From Dactylonectria macrodidyma (taxonomy: Eukaryota; Ascomycota; Sordariomycetes; Hypocreales; Nectriaceae), in assembly GCA_020744425.1 (NCBI GenBank), contig JAGMUV010000018.1:682001-746000 (forward strand): a DNA stretch of 64,000 bases. Reading direction: 5' to 3'. Shown one piece after another: positions 11,476 through 23,304 of this stretch (positions are counted from its first letter, which is position 1; every line of letters starts with the position of its first letter). The translations under genes were made by a program, and so were the position numbers. The notes beneath the pieces are model-generated. The model made no database searches, was not told the DNA's origin, and saw only the letters and a program-made list of their open reading frames with translations.

Positions 11476-12835
11476 TTATTCTTCCTTTTTAAGACGATAC
11501 ATCAAGGTTCCATGTCCAAACGCATCGTAACCACCAGAGTTGGGGCCATAGTCACCACCGCCACCCTCAACATTCGCAGCAATGTAGCTATTGACATGAT
11601 CGCGGTACTCGCCCGTCCAAGAAGCATTCAATCCCTTACGTTCGGCGTAGTGCGAATAGATAGCTTCGAATCCCGGCCGGACGCCGGCGCGGCCCTTGGC
11701 AGAAACAACTTCTAGGAGGCCTTCCCAGCTGGTGTAAGGAGTGTATGGGACGGTCTCGTTCACATTGTACTTGGAAACGTACTCGGCCCTAGATTTGACG
11801 TCCATGGTTAGTGGCTGCTCTTTCATGTTCTACTTCATATCTCAGGCCATGTACTTACGCGTTGAGAATTTGTCGGCCATAGGTGGAGTACAGATCTACT
11901 CCCTGATTGTAGCCCTGTTGTCCGATAACACCGATTAAAGCTATGCAAAGAAGAGCGTGGCCCTGATCTCGACCCGACTCCTGAATCTCCATCAATTTCT
12001 TTCCCGAGCCTTCCTCAGTAAAGTTGGCGATAGAAAAGTACGGCAGAGCACCGTTGGCGACCACCTCAGGCTGGCCAGGAATGCCATTCTTCCAGTAGTT
12101 GACGGCATGGTCATACATGGTGTGGTTATCATTGAAGATGCCAATGGCCATCAACGAAGCAATGTTGCATAGATCCCAGTTTGTGTAGTAGAAGCTCGTC
12201 TTGTAGTTGTGGTGGTCAAGGAAATCGCGATTGTACTTGGCAAAGACATCATTCAGCATGATGCCAAAAGTCGTCTGGTTCTCCTTTGCCCAGCCTGGAT
12301 AAACGCGGAGTAGCTCGGCTGCATTGGCAAACTGGTATCCGTACAGACCAGCCGCCAGGTACTTGTCTTCGGTACCATTGATGTCGACCAGCTTCGCGCC
12401 CCAGCCGTCGAGGATTTGGACGGCACGATCAGCATACGAGGTATTCCCGCCAATGAGCCATCGCAGCGTCAGCACGTAGGCTGCATGGGCATCGCGGTAA
12501 GCCGACGGATAGTTCTGGCTGACTGTCCAAGTAGCGTTGGACCCGCGGTAGATGACGTCCTTGGGGTTCGCCGTCCAAGTCGCTTTGGCATTGGCCATAG
12601 ACTCGAGGTGTTGCCAGGCCCGATACCAAGGCTGTTCCTGGGCTTCAACCCGCTTTCGAACTCGTTTGATGTCCTTGATGGTGTGTAGGGCACCGGGATG
12701 GACGAAATGTTTCTTGTGGCCACGCGAAGACAGGGCGTTCAAGGAAGTGTCCAGGCCATCGGCTAGAGGCGAAGCTGTGGCGACCGAGGTCCACCACAGC
12801 AGGTTGACAATGGCAGATTTGAGTTGCATTGTCAC
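11476..12835 (-). CDS. Secreted alginate-lyase-like protein (alginate lyase superfamily, PL38-like)
   Basis: Two exons, 11859-12835 and 11476-11788, with a 70-nt GTAAGT..CTAG intron, encode 429 residues. The N-terminus is a signal peptide (LLWWTSVATAS). The body is an alpha/alpha-toroid of the Alginate_lyase Pfam type: the NPKDVIYRG and YTNWDLCN regions and the conserved ESGRDQGHALL segment line up with fungal and bacterial members. Fungal relatives have been placed in polysaccharide lyase family 38, acting on uronic-acid polymers by beta-elimination; substrate is inferred only. An alternative ATG two codons downstream (12829) is equally possible. There are several N-glycosylation sequons, consistent with secretion. 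No truncation or frameshift is seen. Confidence 0.85.
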
Positions 12836-14730
12836 TTACAAGCCCACAAGGCGTTGCGTGTATCGTTGATGAGTCTGGGGAAATATGAGAAAAGATATTT
12901 CTGAGGTCTAATTATGTGAGAGACCCAAGGGCTCGGGTACTGGTTGCGTCGCAATCGTGGTGAGTAGCGATGTTGATCATTTTGAAACAGAGGATCGCCC
13001 GGAACCTTATATAATTCCCTCGAAAAACCATACGAAGCTTCTTAGAACGCACCACATAGGAACAGACCAGCGTTACTTCGTGTCACTCCGAAACCACAAA
13101 TTTTGCAGGGCTCCTCCGGACTTTCGTCCCATCTTCGTCCGGGGAATACGCGGGGAAGTGACAGCCGACAGGGGGCAACGTCGGTTTGCCCCTTCGTCCC
13201 CGCATTGAAAAGCTCATGACTGGCAACGCTAGCATGCTGATCGTCCGTTTAAGAACGCAACTTGGACAAATTGAGCCCGGAATACGGAGACTTGGCCCAA
13301 TTCTGCCCAGCATGCGCTCCGATACTTGACCCGATGGTGAGAATACATGACATCATGTTCAGCTTGTATCGGAGCAAGTGTCGGGTGAAAGCCGCGATAT
13401 TTTCCAGCTGATTTAAAGTAGACGACACATGCACCGTGTAGGCGATCTTGTCTAGAAAGAACAGCAATTGGATGTTAGCTTTTAATTAAGCATATCATCC
13501 ACTCCCCTGGATCCAAAGGAAGCAAGCTTCTCTTGAAACCTAGGTTTAATAGACATTTGGATCTCATTGCACTATTGCAGCGGCCTTTGCGTGTTTTCTA
13601 GGCGCGGTAAAATCCTAGGTGTTAGACAGCCACCCTTCCCTCCCGTCTCTTCGTGGACAGGGGCATCTAGACTGTTGACCGTCGCTAGTTACAGGCCCCC
13701 TGGTGACTGATGCGATTAGAAGCGTTGAACCCTAGCCCAACTGAATTGACGACTACCCCGAAAGCCCGACTCGCGCGCGCGTAAAAGGGTCGTTGCCAGC
13801 GGGCCTTCAGAGTACTAGATACGACACGTTTATCACATCTAGTAGCTTTTCCATTTCTATGTTTTGTTCAGTCGTGTCGAAACATCGAGTTTTAAGCAGA
13901 CTTCCTTGTACGAAGCTGGTAGATTTGCGACGACCGCACCACAGCTGCGGCCGCTAGTAGGTGTAGGGTATGCAACAAAGGACAAAGACCTTGCGGCCCA
14001 GGGTCGCGTATCTTAATGGGCTCGTAGAAGCGTGATTGTATCGAAACATCAGTACCAAACACAGCTTCTTGTCCCGGGATCAGCAAATGAATATACCCCA
14101 ATAGGGCGCATCAGCCTAGTCCAGGTTTGTGCCCTGAGCTGGGATGTGTGTAGCAGCAACGTTAGTCTACTGATAGCATGCAACTACAACTTACGCCAAA
14201 TACGCCATCCAATTGAATACAGTCTTGCCCCATCCGACTTGCGGGGATATGACCTCAAAACACGCGCCTTATCAGACAAATGGATCCTCACCCAGCATTT
14301 TACACGATAATGGAGGAGTGTGTCAAAGGCGCAAGCCAGAGTCACAGCCAACGAATCAAGTGCGAATGAATCATATCACGGGTTGTAGAGCCCCGCTTCG
14401 CACGGCAAGATACTGGACCGTGGAAGATAACGGTACGTAAACGGGCTGCATTGGCACCCTGCTTGAGTTGTCTTGCATTTTTGTGGCGAAAACACCGCCC
14501 ACTGAGTGGTGGATGCGCCTAATACACCCATCTTAGGTTACAGCACTGACTACTGTTTCGGTAGATATTACGCGGTGAACGGGTTGTGTGGCTCGGCATG
14601 CTTCGGTATGATACGGTCTAGTCGGTTTGATGGTTCATGCACAGATGCCTTTGACCTTATATGCCCGACCATCCTGATGAATGACCTGCCTCGAAGCAAG
14701 TTTTCTCTACAAGTGATAGCATATCATTGA
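12836..14730. other. Intergenic region between divergent genes
   Basis: About 1.9 kb containing the promoters of the lyase-like gene (-) and the aminotransferase (+). Several open frames of 60-92 codons occur but none shows a family pattern or splice support. G/C-rich boxes such as GGGGAATACGCGGGG near 13141 could bind zinc-finger regulators, but this is not specific. Confidence 0.5.
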
Positions 14731-16545
14731 ATGATGCTGACTCGAAATACATCAAAGGGACCCTTCAGGGTTCTATGCGCGTTCCGGCCCCGGCCTTCTC
14801 TCCTCGGCGCTAATGTTTCTTCATCCAAGGCAGTGAGGATACGGACATTTACTCATGAAATAAGAATGATGGCGACCGCAACGGCGAATGCGACCGCTTC
14901 TGCCGACAACATCAGCGTTTCGAAATCACCGAGCGCGGTGCTTCACCGAACCCTGAAAGATGCGCCCATGCAAGTGGTTTCGGCCAACGGCAAACATCTG
15001 ACGTTTTCCAATGGCCACACAATCCTAGACACAACCTGTGGAGCGGCGGTGGCATGCATTGGATATGGCAACAAGAGGGTCAAGGACGCCATGGTTGCGC
15101 AGATTGACAAGTTTGCCTACTGCAACTCTATGTTTTACGGCCATCCCATCGGGGAGGAGTTGGCTGCTGAGCTCATCAGGGGAACGGACGGGGTCATGTC
15201 GAAGGCGTACATCATGTGCTCTGGTAAGTCCTGATCGCCTTTCTTTGTTCTCTCCTAACGCAAATGTTTCCTGCCTACAGGCTCCGAAGCGATGGATTCC
15301 GCGATGAAAATGGCCCGTCAATATTTCCTCGAACTTCACCCCAAGCAAAACAAGCGCATCAACTTCATCGCCCGCGAAGGCTCCTACCACGGCACGACAT
15401 TGGGATCCCTGTCCATGAGTGGCCACGTGGGAAGAAGGAAACTTTTCTTGGACATGCTGCTGCCAAACGTCTATCGCGTATCGGCGTGTAATGAATACCG
15501 CGGAAGGCGTGAAGATCAGACCGTCGAAGAGTATGTGCAACAACTGGCGGACGAGCTGGATCGCAAGTTTCAAGAAATTGGCCCCGAGACAGTTTGCGCA
15601 TTTGTTGCAGAGCCAATTGTGGGAGCGGTATGACTTCACATCGGGTTGCTATAATTCAACTTAGCTGATGCGAATGGAGCAGACGCTAGGCTGTGTTCCT
15701 GCAGTACCAGGGTATTTCAAAGCGATGAAAGCAGTATGTGAAAAATACGGTGCCCTTCTGATACTCGACGGTAAGCTTCATCAATGTCATTGTGTGGCCC
15801 ATTTTCGCTGACCATCCCACAGAAGTCATGTCAGGCATGGGCCGCTGCGGATCGCTTCATGCCTGGCAGCAAGAAGACGTCACTCCTGATATTCAAACAC
15901 TCGCCAAAGGTCTCGGCGGTGGCTACGCTCCAATTGCTGCCATGCTCATTAATCACCGTGTTGCCGACGCGCTGACATCCGGGAGTGGGTGAGTAAGTCC
16001 CGGTATCACTGCGACAAGACACTCACGCTTTATAGAGCCTTTCAACATGGACACACATACCAAGGCCATCCAGTGTCCTGTGCTGCAGCTTTGGAAGTAC
16101 AACGTATCATCCGCGAGGACAACCTCGTTGAGAATGTTCGGGAGAAGGGAGCGCTGCTAGAAATGTTATTGCATGAACATCTCGATGATCACCCGTACGT
16201 CGGTAACATCCGCGGCAAAGGACTGTTCTGGGGAGTAAGTCGTCATGATAAGGATGCCTTGGAACAAACTGACTGTGACAGATCGAATTCGCCGCCGACA
16301 AAAAAACCAAGGATCCATTTTCTCCATCGCTCGGTGTTGCTAATGCAGTCTATCAAACGGGTTTCAACGAGCTGGGCATTAGTTTGTATCCGGGAACAGG
16401 GACAAAGAACGGCGTGGAGGGAGATCACGTCCTCCTCTCGCCAGCCTACACAAGTACGGAGGAGGAGATGCGTGACATGGCGATGAGAGTTAAGGAGGCT
16501 GTAGTGAAGACTTTTCATGCGCTGAATCTACCCTTAGGCTCTTAA
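14731..16545 (+). CDS. Class III pyridoxal-phosphate aminotransferase
   Basis: Six exons (14731-15223, 15281-15627, 15683-15770, 15823-15988, 16036-16234, 16282-16545) with introns of 47-57 nt encode 518 residues. The fold-type I, class III signature is complete: REGSYHGTTLG, LILDEVMSGMGR with the PLP-pairing Asp at about D309, and TLAKGLGGGYAP with the PLP lysine at about K338, followed by HGHTYQGHP. The family covers omega-amino-acid, DAPA, taurine and ornithine-type transaminases; the substrate is not evident. The first about 50 residues are rich in R, S and T and almost free of acid residues, so they could be a mitochondrial presequence. A second Met-Met pair near 14866 would give a cytosolic form. 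Downstream it is convergent with the F-box-like gene, 213 bases away. Confidence 0.92.
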
Positions 16546-16758
16546 CTATCATTTTCCTTGTTTAAGATCTGGGGGTTCTGTCAGATGAACGACTTCGAGG
16601 TTCTAGAAGGTGCCATGATTGAGGTTGCACCAAAGGAATTTGTTGGCCTAACAGTGCTGCTGTATATAACCTGTCTCTCTATGGTATCTCTAAGTGCGAT
16701 GATGACCTCCATCTAATTCATACATCTCGCGCAGTTATCCTTCATGTGCTGGAAGGCT

Positions 16759-18546
16759 TCATGAGTCTTCATCATCGCTGTCATCCTCCACTTGGACGCC
16801 CTCGGCCGGCTCAAACTGAACCCCGACCTCCAACATAATGGCTTTTCGGTCGCCGCCGATAACAGGCATCCAGTTACACTCTTTACACAATCGCCCGGTC
16901 AGAGGATTAGGCACCTGCATCATCGGGATCCTCTTGCCGGTTGATGTGTCTTCGAAGTCGAACGAAAGCAGACGTTCCTTGCGTTCCACGCGACGCTTAT
17001 CTAGCCTCACAAAGGGGCCTGCCACAATGCACATGCGATCGTCCAGCCTATACTTGCTAAGGCAGTGGGAGCGGAAGTCACGCGACACGACTGAACACGT
17101 CTTCCAGGTATCGTAGTCAACGAATTCAAGAATCCGGCCGTACAGCTCTGGCGGGAGGATGCCTGCCGACTTGAATGGGGTGCGGCGGCTCGCTGCTACT
17201 TCGAAAAAGTTGACGAGGGCCGCGAGCCCAGGGAAGTGACTTCGCAGCCTTCGCCCAGTCCCAGTGCAGTTGGTTTTCATGAGGATCTCGCCCCGATGAT
17301 ACTGAATCGTCATTCCGGGCTTCAGCTCTGGGCGCTCGCGCGGATGGGTGCTCAGGCAGTACTTTTCACGTAGAGGCGAAAGACGGACGGGTTGACAGAC
17401 TTTGAGGAATGGTTCATTGCCATCAACACAGGACACTTCGGCAAAGGTCACTTCGAATAGTGACAGGACGACTATCTGGAAGTTGGCGCGTCCCTGTCCA
17501 AGGCCCCAAGTAACGGCCTGGGTGATGGCCTCGCCGTCCACGACGAGCACAAGGCTGACGAGCACGTCTTGGAACCAGTACATTGTTTGAGCGGGGGATG
17601 CCCCTGCAGGCTCGCCCGCTCGATGAGACGGAGAGCCAAATTCCAGCAATGCAGTCTTTCCGCCAACCCATTCCCCATCCAGCCAACCAGGCGACTGTGG
17701 GAGGTGGTCCGAGTTGCACCACTCGTTGCTGCATTTGTGAGGGTGGCATCGCTGTGCGGGAAAGGAACGGAACTCGACTTGGTTCGAGGCCATCGAGACG
17801 AGGGCAAAGGCCAGCTCCCGGAAAGGGAACGAGTCGGGGCTCCACTCCCTCCCAAACCGAAGAATCTCATCTGTGTATTCGACAAGCGTCTGGGCCAGAA
17901 GGTGCGTAAGAAACGCCTTTCACGGCTCTACAATATCCACCTTGGGGGAAACCAGGCGGAAGGCGTAGCCAATCTCCTGGTTCCGCTCGGGGAGCTCCAA
18001 GGCCAGTGACGCCATGTTCTCTTCGGAACAAATATCCGTGGAGATGGTGGGTTTCCATCGATAGATGCTGTCTACGATGGCGCGAATCCATTGGTGGGCC
18101 TGGCGTGGGATGTTGTCTAGCTTCCAGTGTACAGAGTGGTTCATGGTAAGAACCTCGTGGTCGAGGTTGGTGATGTAGAAGTACTCGGAGTCGTAGCCAT
18201 TCAAACGGGGTAACTCGGATGGAAGCGATTCAAACTCGCTAAAGAGCGAATAGTCGGGCTCCGACCCGTCACGCATCTCGTGGACGTGTTGTTCGAGAGC
18301 GCGTTCCTTGGCGGCGTAGCTGTCTCGCATCGACTGGAGCCATTCTGCAAATTGTTAGCAATAAACACGGAACGGACCCACTCTTCCATGGCGTTGCGTT
18401 GCGTATTTACTTTGGTACTCGTCAGGATCGGTAGGGATGCTCGCAACGATTTCCGCTCCGAGGCCCTCGAAATAGCTGTCGTACTGGCGATAGCGGATAT
18501 AGTAGCGACTGCGGAAACGGACTATTTCGAGTCCTCGAGTCCCCAT
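16759..18546 (-). CDS. F-box-like conserved fungal protein, with an in-frame TGA (intron or nonsense)
   Basis: Exon 1 is 18411-18546 and, after a 66-nt intron, one reading frame runs from 18344 to 16759, broken only by a TGA at 17920-17922. The two sides clearly belong together: the frame is the same and both read as a continuous conserved protein. Either a 51-nt phase-0 intron (weak donor GTGGAT, branch-like CTTAC, acceptor CCCAG) removes the TGA and gives about 556 residues, or the copy carries a nonsense codon. The N-terminal part has the repeat-like RFRSRYYIRYRQYDSYFEGLG region. The C-terminal part has an F-box-like segment, GILPPELYGRILEFVD (about 17040-17160), then a Cys-Glu-Cys patch and an acidic tail. 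F-box proteins usually tether substrates to SCF ubiquitin ligases; that role is inferred here. Confidence 0.75.
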
Positions 18547-19162
18547 GGCGACTCTTGATACTAAAGAATGGGGACGACTGTTGACGTTGAAGGAGGGACG
18601 ATTTTTGGTGAGGCATTGAAGTGAGAGATGAAAACTTAATGTCATCTACTGCATCATTCACTGCCCAGCACCTAAGGTACCTACCAACCTACCGTACTTA
18701 ATGTACCTGTGAATCACGCAGCCGAGACATCATTACCCGATGTTAATCCGGAGGGACAAACTTTGCCTGAGGCTTTTCTTTGATTGTGGTGCACCAGGCA
18801 AACAAAGAGATTCTTTGCACATTAGCGGTTGCAGGTAATGGTGGGATCTGAAACCAAGATCTATGTTCGTGAAGCGGTTGACTCTTTAATCCCCTATTGC
18901 TTGTATGTGCATAAATATCTCGCGCTTGACAGCTATCAGCTATAGGATTCCCCGCATTCGCTGATCCACCTGAACTCGTTGCGAGTAACGGGCAACTTTG
19001 GGTTCTGCTCTGCACGCCTCTAACGTCTACTGATATTTCTCCAAGGTAAGTTCATTACCAAGATGGTGGAAAACGATGTCTTTCCGTACCGTGACACAGG
19101 GCATACATACTAAGTGATGTGATAGGAAAACCTAGCCCCCCTCACCTCTCTCCTCATTTACC
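18547..19162. other. Intergenic region between divergent genes
   Basis: About 0.6 kb of shared promoter space for the F-box-like gene (-) and the triphosphatase (+). No coding pattern or repeat is seen. Confidence 0.55.
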
Positions 19163-19711
19163 ATGTCAGCTCCCAAGAAAACCATTGTGGTTTCGTCCAA
19201 GAACCCAGTCAAGATCAAAGCGGCCCTCGAAGGATTCACACAGCTGCTTCCCGCAGAGTACGACATCTCAGGCGTCAGCGTCCCCTCAGGCGTGCCCGAG
19301 CAACCCTTCTCGGGCCAAGAAACCCTACTCGGGGCCATGAACCGAGTGGCAAACGTCCGCGAGGCCGTGCCCGACGCGGACTACTGGGTCGGCATCGAGG
19401 GCGGAGTGGAAGAAGAGGCCGATGGCTCGATTCTCAACTTCGCCTGGATCGTCGTCAGAGGTCGGGACGGGCGGACAGGCAAGGCGCGAACGGCATCGTA
19501 CGCACTCCCCGAAGAGACGGCGGAACTTTTACGCAAGGGTATGGAGTTGGGACATGCGGATGATGCAGTATTCGGCAGGGTGAATTCGAAACAGAGCAGT
19601 GGCTCGGTCGGACTCTTGACGGATGATGTCGTGGATCGGGCGGGCTTTTATACCCCGGCTGTTGTCCTGGCGTTGATTCCATTCAAGAACACCAACCTCA
19701 CGTTTAAATAG
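19163..19711 (+). CDS. Inosine/xanthosine triphosphatase (YjjX / NTPase I-T family)
   Basis: A single exon of 182 residues, the usual size of the family. It opens with TIVVSSKNPVKIKAALEGF, the nucleotide-binding start shared by YjjX-type enzymes, followed by SVPSGVPEQPFSGQETLLGAMNR and the DYWVGIEGGVE motif. These enzymes hydrolyse ITP and XTP to the diphosphates, cleaning damaged purines from the nucleotide pool in the cytosol. Near the C-terminus are KQSSGSVGLLTDDVVDRAGFYTPAVVLAL, also conserved. The gene is intact, and the start is the first ATG after a short leader. Confidence 0.9.
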   Translation: MSAPKKTIVVSSKNPVKIKAALEGFTQLLPAEYDISGVSVPSGVPEQPFSGQETLLGAMNRVANVREAVPDADYWVGIEGGVEEEADGSILNFAWIVVRGRDGRTGKARTASYALPEETAELLRKGMELGHADDAVFGRVNSKQSSGSVGLLTDDVVDRAGFYTPAVVLALIPFKNTNLTFK

Positions 19712-20151
19712 AGATTTCACGGCGTCACGGCTCTCACATATAGAATTTCTCGACATCTGGAATAGAGTTATGTTTCAGGGTATTTCTGTGTTCATGGCTT
19801 TTGGCTCACCTCGTCTGCGTAAACTCAGGTGGCAATAGTCCGTCCGAGCGAACATTGCGTGCGCTTCCATTTTGGGTACAAATTGGCACGTCGCTTGATG
19901 TTGACCACGTTTCGTATCCGTTTGAGACCATCAAGTCAGAGGCAGGCTGGGTACGAACATGCTCCCCGTCCTCGCGAGTCGGATTATCCTTAAAGCGAGC
20001 GATAGTCTAAAATTTAATTAATTGTCAGCCAAAGAAAAAGCAAAGTGATGCGAGCGTTCTCTTACCCCTCCTCAAATCCGTGACGTCGACCTGAATAATT
20101 ATTTCTAACACAATCAATCCTGACAATCGGATTAGGCGGCGCGAAAACAAC
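19712..20151. other. Intergenic region
   Basis: About 0.44 kb between two plus-strand genes. An open frame of 69 codons (19801-20010) has no family pattern. Nothing else is seen. Confidence 0.55.
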
Positions 20152-21672
20152 ATGACAGAAAGCAACAAACGCCCCGAGCCGCCCGTTCTCAAACGGGACG
20201 GCTTTCAAATCTGCGAGGGCAAGTTCAGCGTGTCAGACATTGGTCGCGTCGACGGCTCACGTTTAGAGCAACTGTTCCAACCCGAGACGCTTCGCCTCAA
20301 GCGGGAGCAAAAGGCGGCACGAGAATCTGCGCACACTCTGTTCAAGAAGGCTTTCTTCGTTGCGCAGCTGAAGTACTATGGAGTCAAGTTTGCTTCCGCT
20401 GCCAAGGTGTCAGATTTGCGTGAGCTGCTCGAGCATGCTGTTCGCGACGGCAAGGTGAGTACCGTCCAGCTCCGGTTCTGCTCTCATGCCTTGGAATCTT
20501 CCTTCTAAAATTCAGGTTCCCAGTGTAGGCGCGTCCCAGCACCAGTGATTCAAATAGAAAAATCGATGCAGCGCGACTATGAACCTCTGCACCAGGCTTG
20601 GAAGCACGACGCCCTAGCTTACGATGCAAAGATGAAAAAGCAGGGCGACGACAACTTCGCCAAATGCACCACGGCAGGTGAGAGAGCAAGTCTTGACTTG
20701 CCCAGGTTCATGGAGTATTATTTCTTGACCGATGGCCAACCGGATAGGAACAAGAGGAGAGAGCCGCTGGCGGTGCGCGGATTCGAAGACCGGGCGGGTC
20801 TTCACAGCATTGCGGAGCCGGTGCAGGGACTGCATACTGTTAGCGGAGGGGACGGGGCTCATAGAACTGTGTGTATTGGATGGGATATGGATGCAGTTTG
20901 GAGCTTGGCGGCGGGCATCAATGCTGAGTCTGCAAAGATCCGGAAGCAAGAACAGGACGCCAGGCGGGAGGGCGACATGGACGATCACCGGGAATACATG
21001 AAGCAGTTGAGCCAGGGCAAAACATCGCGAGGTCGGAAAAAGAAGACAGCTAAGGGGGCGAAGGCTTCGTCGTTTGACATCCAGCAGTGTCGAGGCTCAT
21101 ACATTGTCCACTGCGACGCAGTGTCAGACGGTTGGTCACAGCACAGCGACGAAACATTCACTCTAGATATCTGCAGCGGCAAGGACAGAACTCTGATCGC
21201 GGATTTCCAGCTCGGAATTATCGAGGGAACAATGCTGCTTGGCCTCTCCGAAGAGCAGCTAGATGAACTTGCCGAGTGCGACTCTAACAGTAGCTCCTCC
21301 GACTACGATGACGAAGATTCCGAGCAAGAGCAAAACTACAAAGGGAAGAAGCGCACCGTGCAAGCCGCCAAACCCCGCGCCGCCAAAAGAAGCAAAGCGA
21401 CGACCTCTCCCTCGCGCCGAGTTTACTTTCGGCTCCGGGGCGCAGAGACAGGCGAGGGCGAGATCTTTTACGATCCGGAGCTAGGCCACCTCGACTTTTC
21501 CGACGACGACTGCGTGCGGTTTGATGGCGTGGCCGACGAGTTGCTGTGCATCGGCAGAAACGTCAAGTTTCAAGGGTTCAAGATTTCGGATACGCCGCAG
21601 AGAAGGCCGGCAGCTTGGAGCAGCTTCTCTGAAAAGGCGTATGAAAAAGCGAGAGTCGGGAGGTGGCATTGA
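20152..21672 (+). CDS. Conserved hypothetical protein, charged, probably nuclear
   Basis: Two exons, 20152-20454 and 20524-21672, with a 69-nt intron. The acceptor at TTCCCAG (20523) was chosen over the nearer AAATTCAG because only it keeps the frame open. The product has 483 residues. The first 130 residues are helical and basic/acidic (LKREQKAARESAHTLFKKAF, then SVREL-like repeats). Residues 285-305 are strongly acidic (DYDDEDSEQEQ), followed by a basic KGKKRTVQAAKPRAAKRSK stretch that could be a nuclear localisation signal. I do not recognise the family; helical plus acidic/basic patches would suit a chromatin- or RNA-associated protein, but this is inference. The gene is convergent with the next, with 144 bases between the stops. 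Confidence 0.75.
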
Positions 21673-21816
21673 GGATGGCTTCTGGTTTTCTGTCTTACCT
21701 GCTCTCTGAAACAAAAAATTGGTCACTTGTTCAAAGTATGGGTCGAGCGGCGTCCAATTCAACGGAGTTGCTCCATTCAGATTGTGTTCGAATCTGGGTC
21801 TAATTCTTATCCTTAC

Positions 21817-23304
21817 TCAAATTTCTTCCTCGCCCTCGAACAAGCCTTCCATACTCTCCGAGTACGATCCTTTCCCGCCCGCCTTCCGAATTAACTGCCG
21901 CGTCAGCTCCCGCAACTCATCCATGTCCTCATCTCTCTGGCTCCAAATCTCGCTGTAGTTTTCCCATATCCTTCCGATCGACTCATAGTTGGGGTGCGCC
22001 GAAAAGTAGGTCAGCTGCTCCACGACGCACAGGGCAAGGTTGGGACAGTCGCTGCCTAGGTAAGTAAATAGATCGGACCAGTCGCCGCCGCCCGCGTAGA
22101 CTTTGACATCTTGGAGGTCGATGAACCGCAGCTGGGCTGAACCTTTGGACTCTGGGTGCGGGCGCAGCAGCTCGATGATCGAAGGGATGCTGGTCCAGAC
22201 TCGTTCGAGAGACAGGGCTCGAATGCCGCGGGATTGGGATGGCTTGGGCCATTTGAGCTGGTCCATGTCAAGATACTGTGTTGCTTTGATATGGAGAGAC
22301 TCGAGGTTGGGACAAGACGCCACAAAATCCCAAAGATGCTTCTGATGCGCCCTGTTGGAGAACTCGGCTTGCAGATTGCTCGCTGGGATATCACCGCCAG
22401 ATGTCACCCCGTCAACAACGTCGTCATCCGAATCAGCCGTGTTTTCGATGCGACTGTTACCCGCAAGGTCGGTCTCATCCATGATGCAAACAGCAAGGTG
22501 TCTGAGTCGGCCACGTGCCTCACTCGACATAGTGTGCGTAAAGCGGTGGATATCATGTGTGCACGGGATCTGCAGACGCAGCTGGACAAGGTGCTCAATG
22601 GCCGCCGACGCAAGCCCATACTGGATGGTGGCAGCGATTTCGTCGAGCGCGACGGTGTCATAGCATTGAGCCCATGGCTGTGAGCACTCTGCCGCGTACG
22701 TCGCTCCTGGAAAGGCGAGACTGAGGCCGTGGATTCTTCCCAATTTGTCAAACAAGCCGCGCAGAATTCTGTGCTCGGCGGACTTGTCGTAGTGCATCTG
22801 AAGCTGTCGCCCATCCTCACGCGGAAGGAAGCCGTTTTTATACTGAGGGCGTTGGGTGAATCTCGGGTCAGGATTCTCCGCGTCAGGAAGGTCTGGCATG
22901 CCTGGGAACCACTCGCCATAGACTCGACGGAATGTCAGGACATCCCAAATATCCGTCAAATCCAGCTTCCCAACGCCAGACGAAAGAACGTCACTCGCAA
23001 GACACAAGTCCGATGCCCTTTCTAGAGACTTGATGTAGTCAAACTTGATCGGCCACCAACAATGCTGTCTGAGAAGGGTCGTGGCGGACTGGTGCCAGTC
23101 GCGCGAGACGCGGCGCAGGTTAAGTAAGATGGACACTTCGAAATCGACTTCTCGTAGTGGAAATCTTTGAAAGGGGCTTTCTTTTGCTATGAGACGGTGG
23201 AACTCGTTGTAGTTGGCCTCGTAACTCCACGAGTGCGCAGGTCTATGGACTGAACTGGCGAGAAGGGATGCAATTTCATATCGAATCTCTGGCGGGAGTG
23301 ACAT
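21817..23304 (-). CDS. F-box-like protein with leucine-rich C-terminal part
   Basis: A single exon of 495 residues. The N-terminus SLPPEIRYEIASLL, followed after a loop by LLNLRRVSRDWHQSATTLL, is the bipartite F-box pattern (LPxEI ... L..VSR.W). Further on, segments such as CPNLESLHIKATQYLD, IRALSLERVW and LRFIDLQDVKVY recur with the spacing of degenerate leucine-rich repeats. Fungal proteins of this shape are taken to be substrate receptors of SCF ubiquitin ligases. The target is unknown. An acidic insert, ENTADSDDDVVDG, sits near residue 295. Not related in obvious sequence to the F-box-like gene at 16759-18546. Confidence 0.8.
   Translation of the reverse strand: MSLPPEIRYEIASLLASSVHRPAHSWSYEANYNEFHRLIAKESPFQRFPLREVDFEVSILLNLRRVSRDWHQSATTLLRQHCWWPIKFDYIKSLERASDLCLASDVLSSGVGKLDLTDIWDVLTFRRVYGEWFPGMPDLPDAENPDPRFTQRPQYKNGFLPREDGRQLQMHYDKSAEHRILRGLFDKLGRIHGLSLAFPGATYAAECSQPWAQCYDTVALDEIAATIQYGLASAAIEHLVQLRLQIPCTHDIHRFTHTMSSEARGRLRHLAVCIMDETDLAGNSRIENTADSDDDVVDGVTSGGDIPASNLQAEFSNRAHQKHLWDFVASCPNLESLHIKATQYLDMDQLKWPKPSQSRGIRALSLERVWTSIPSIIELLRPHPESKGSAQLRFIDLQDVKVYAGGGDWSDLFTYLGSDCPNLALCVVEQLTYFSAHPNYESIGRIWENYSEIWSQRDEDMDELRELTRQLIRKAGGKGSYSESMEGLFEGEEEI

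Noticed and set aside
15025..15639. 204-codon open frame on the minus strand
   Set aside because: Antisense shadow over the aminotransferase exons and crossing an intron; no family pattern.
17423..17885. Overlapping 137-140-codon frames on the minus strand
   Set aside because: Alternative frames inside the F-box-like gene; the frame read through the conserved exon is the real one.
22156..22683. 175-codon open frame on the plus strand
   Set aside because: Antisense shadow of the F-box-like gene at 21817-23304.
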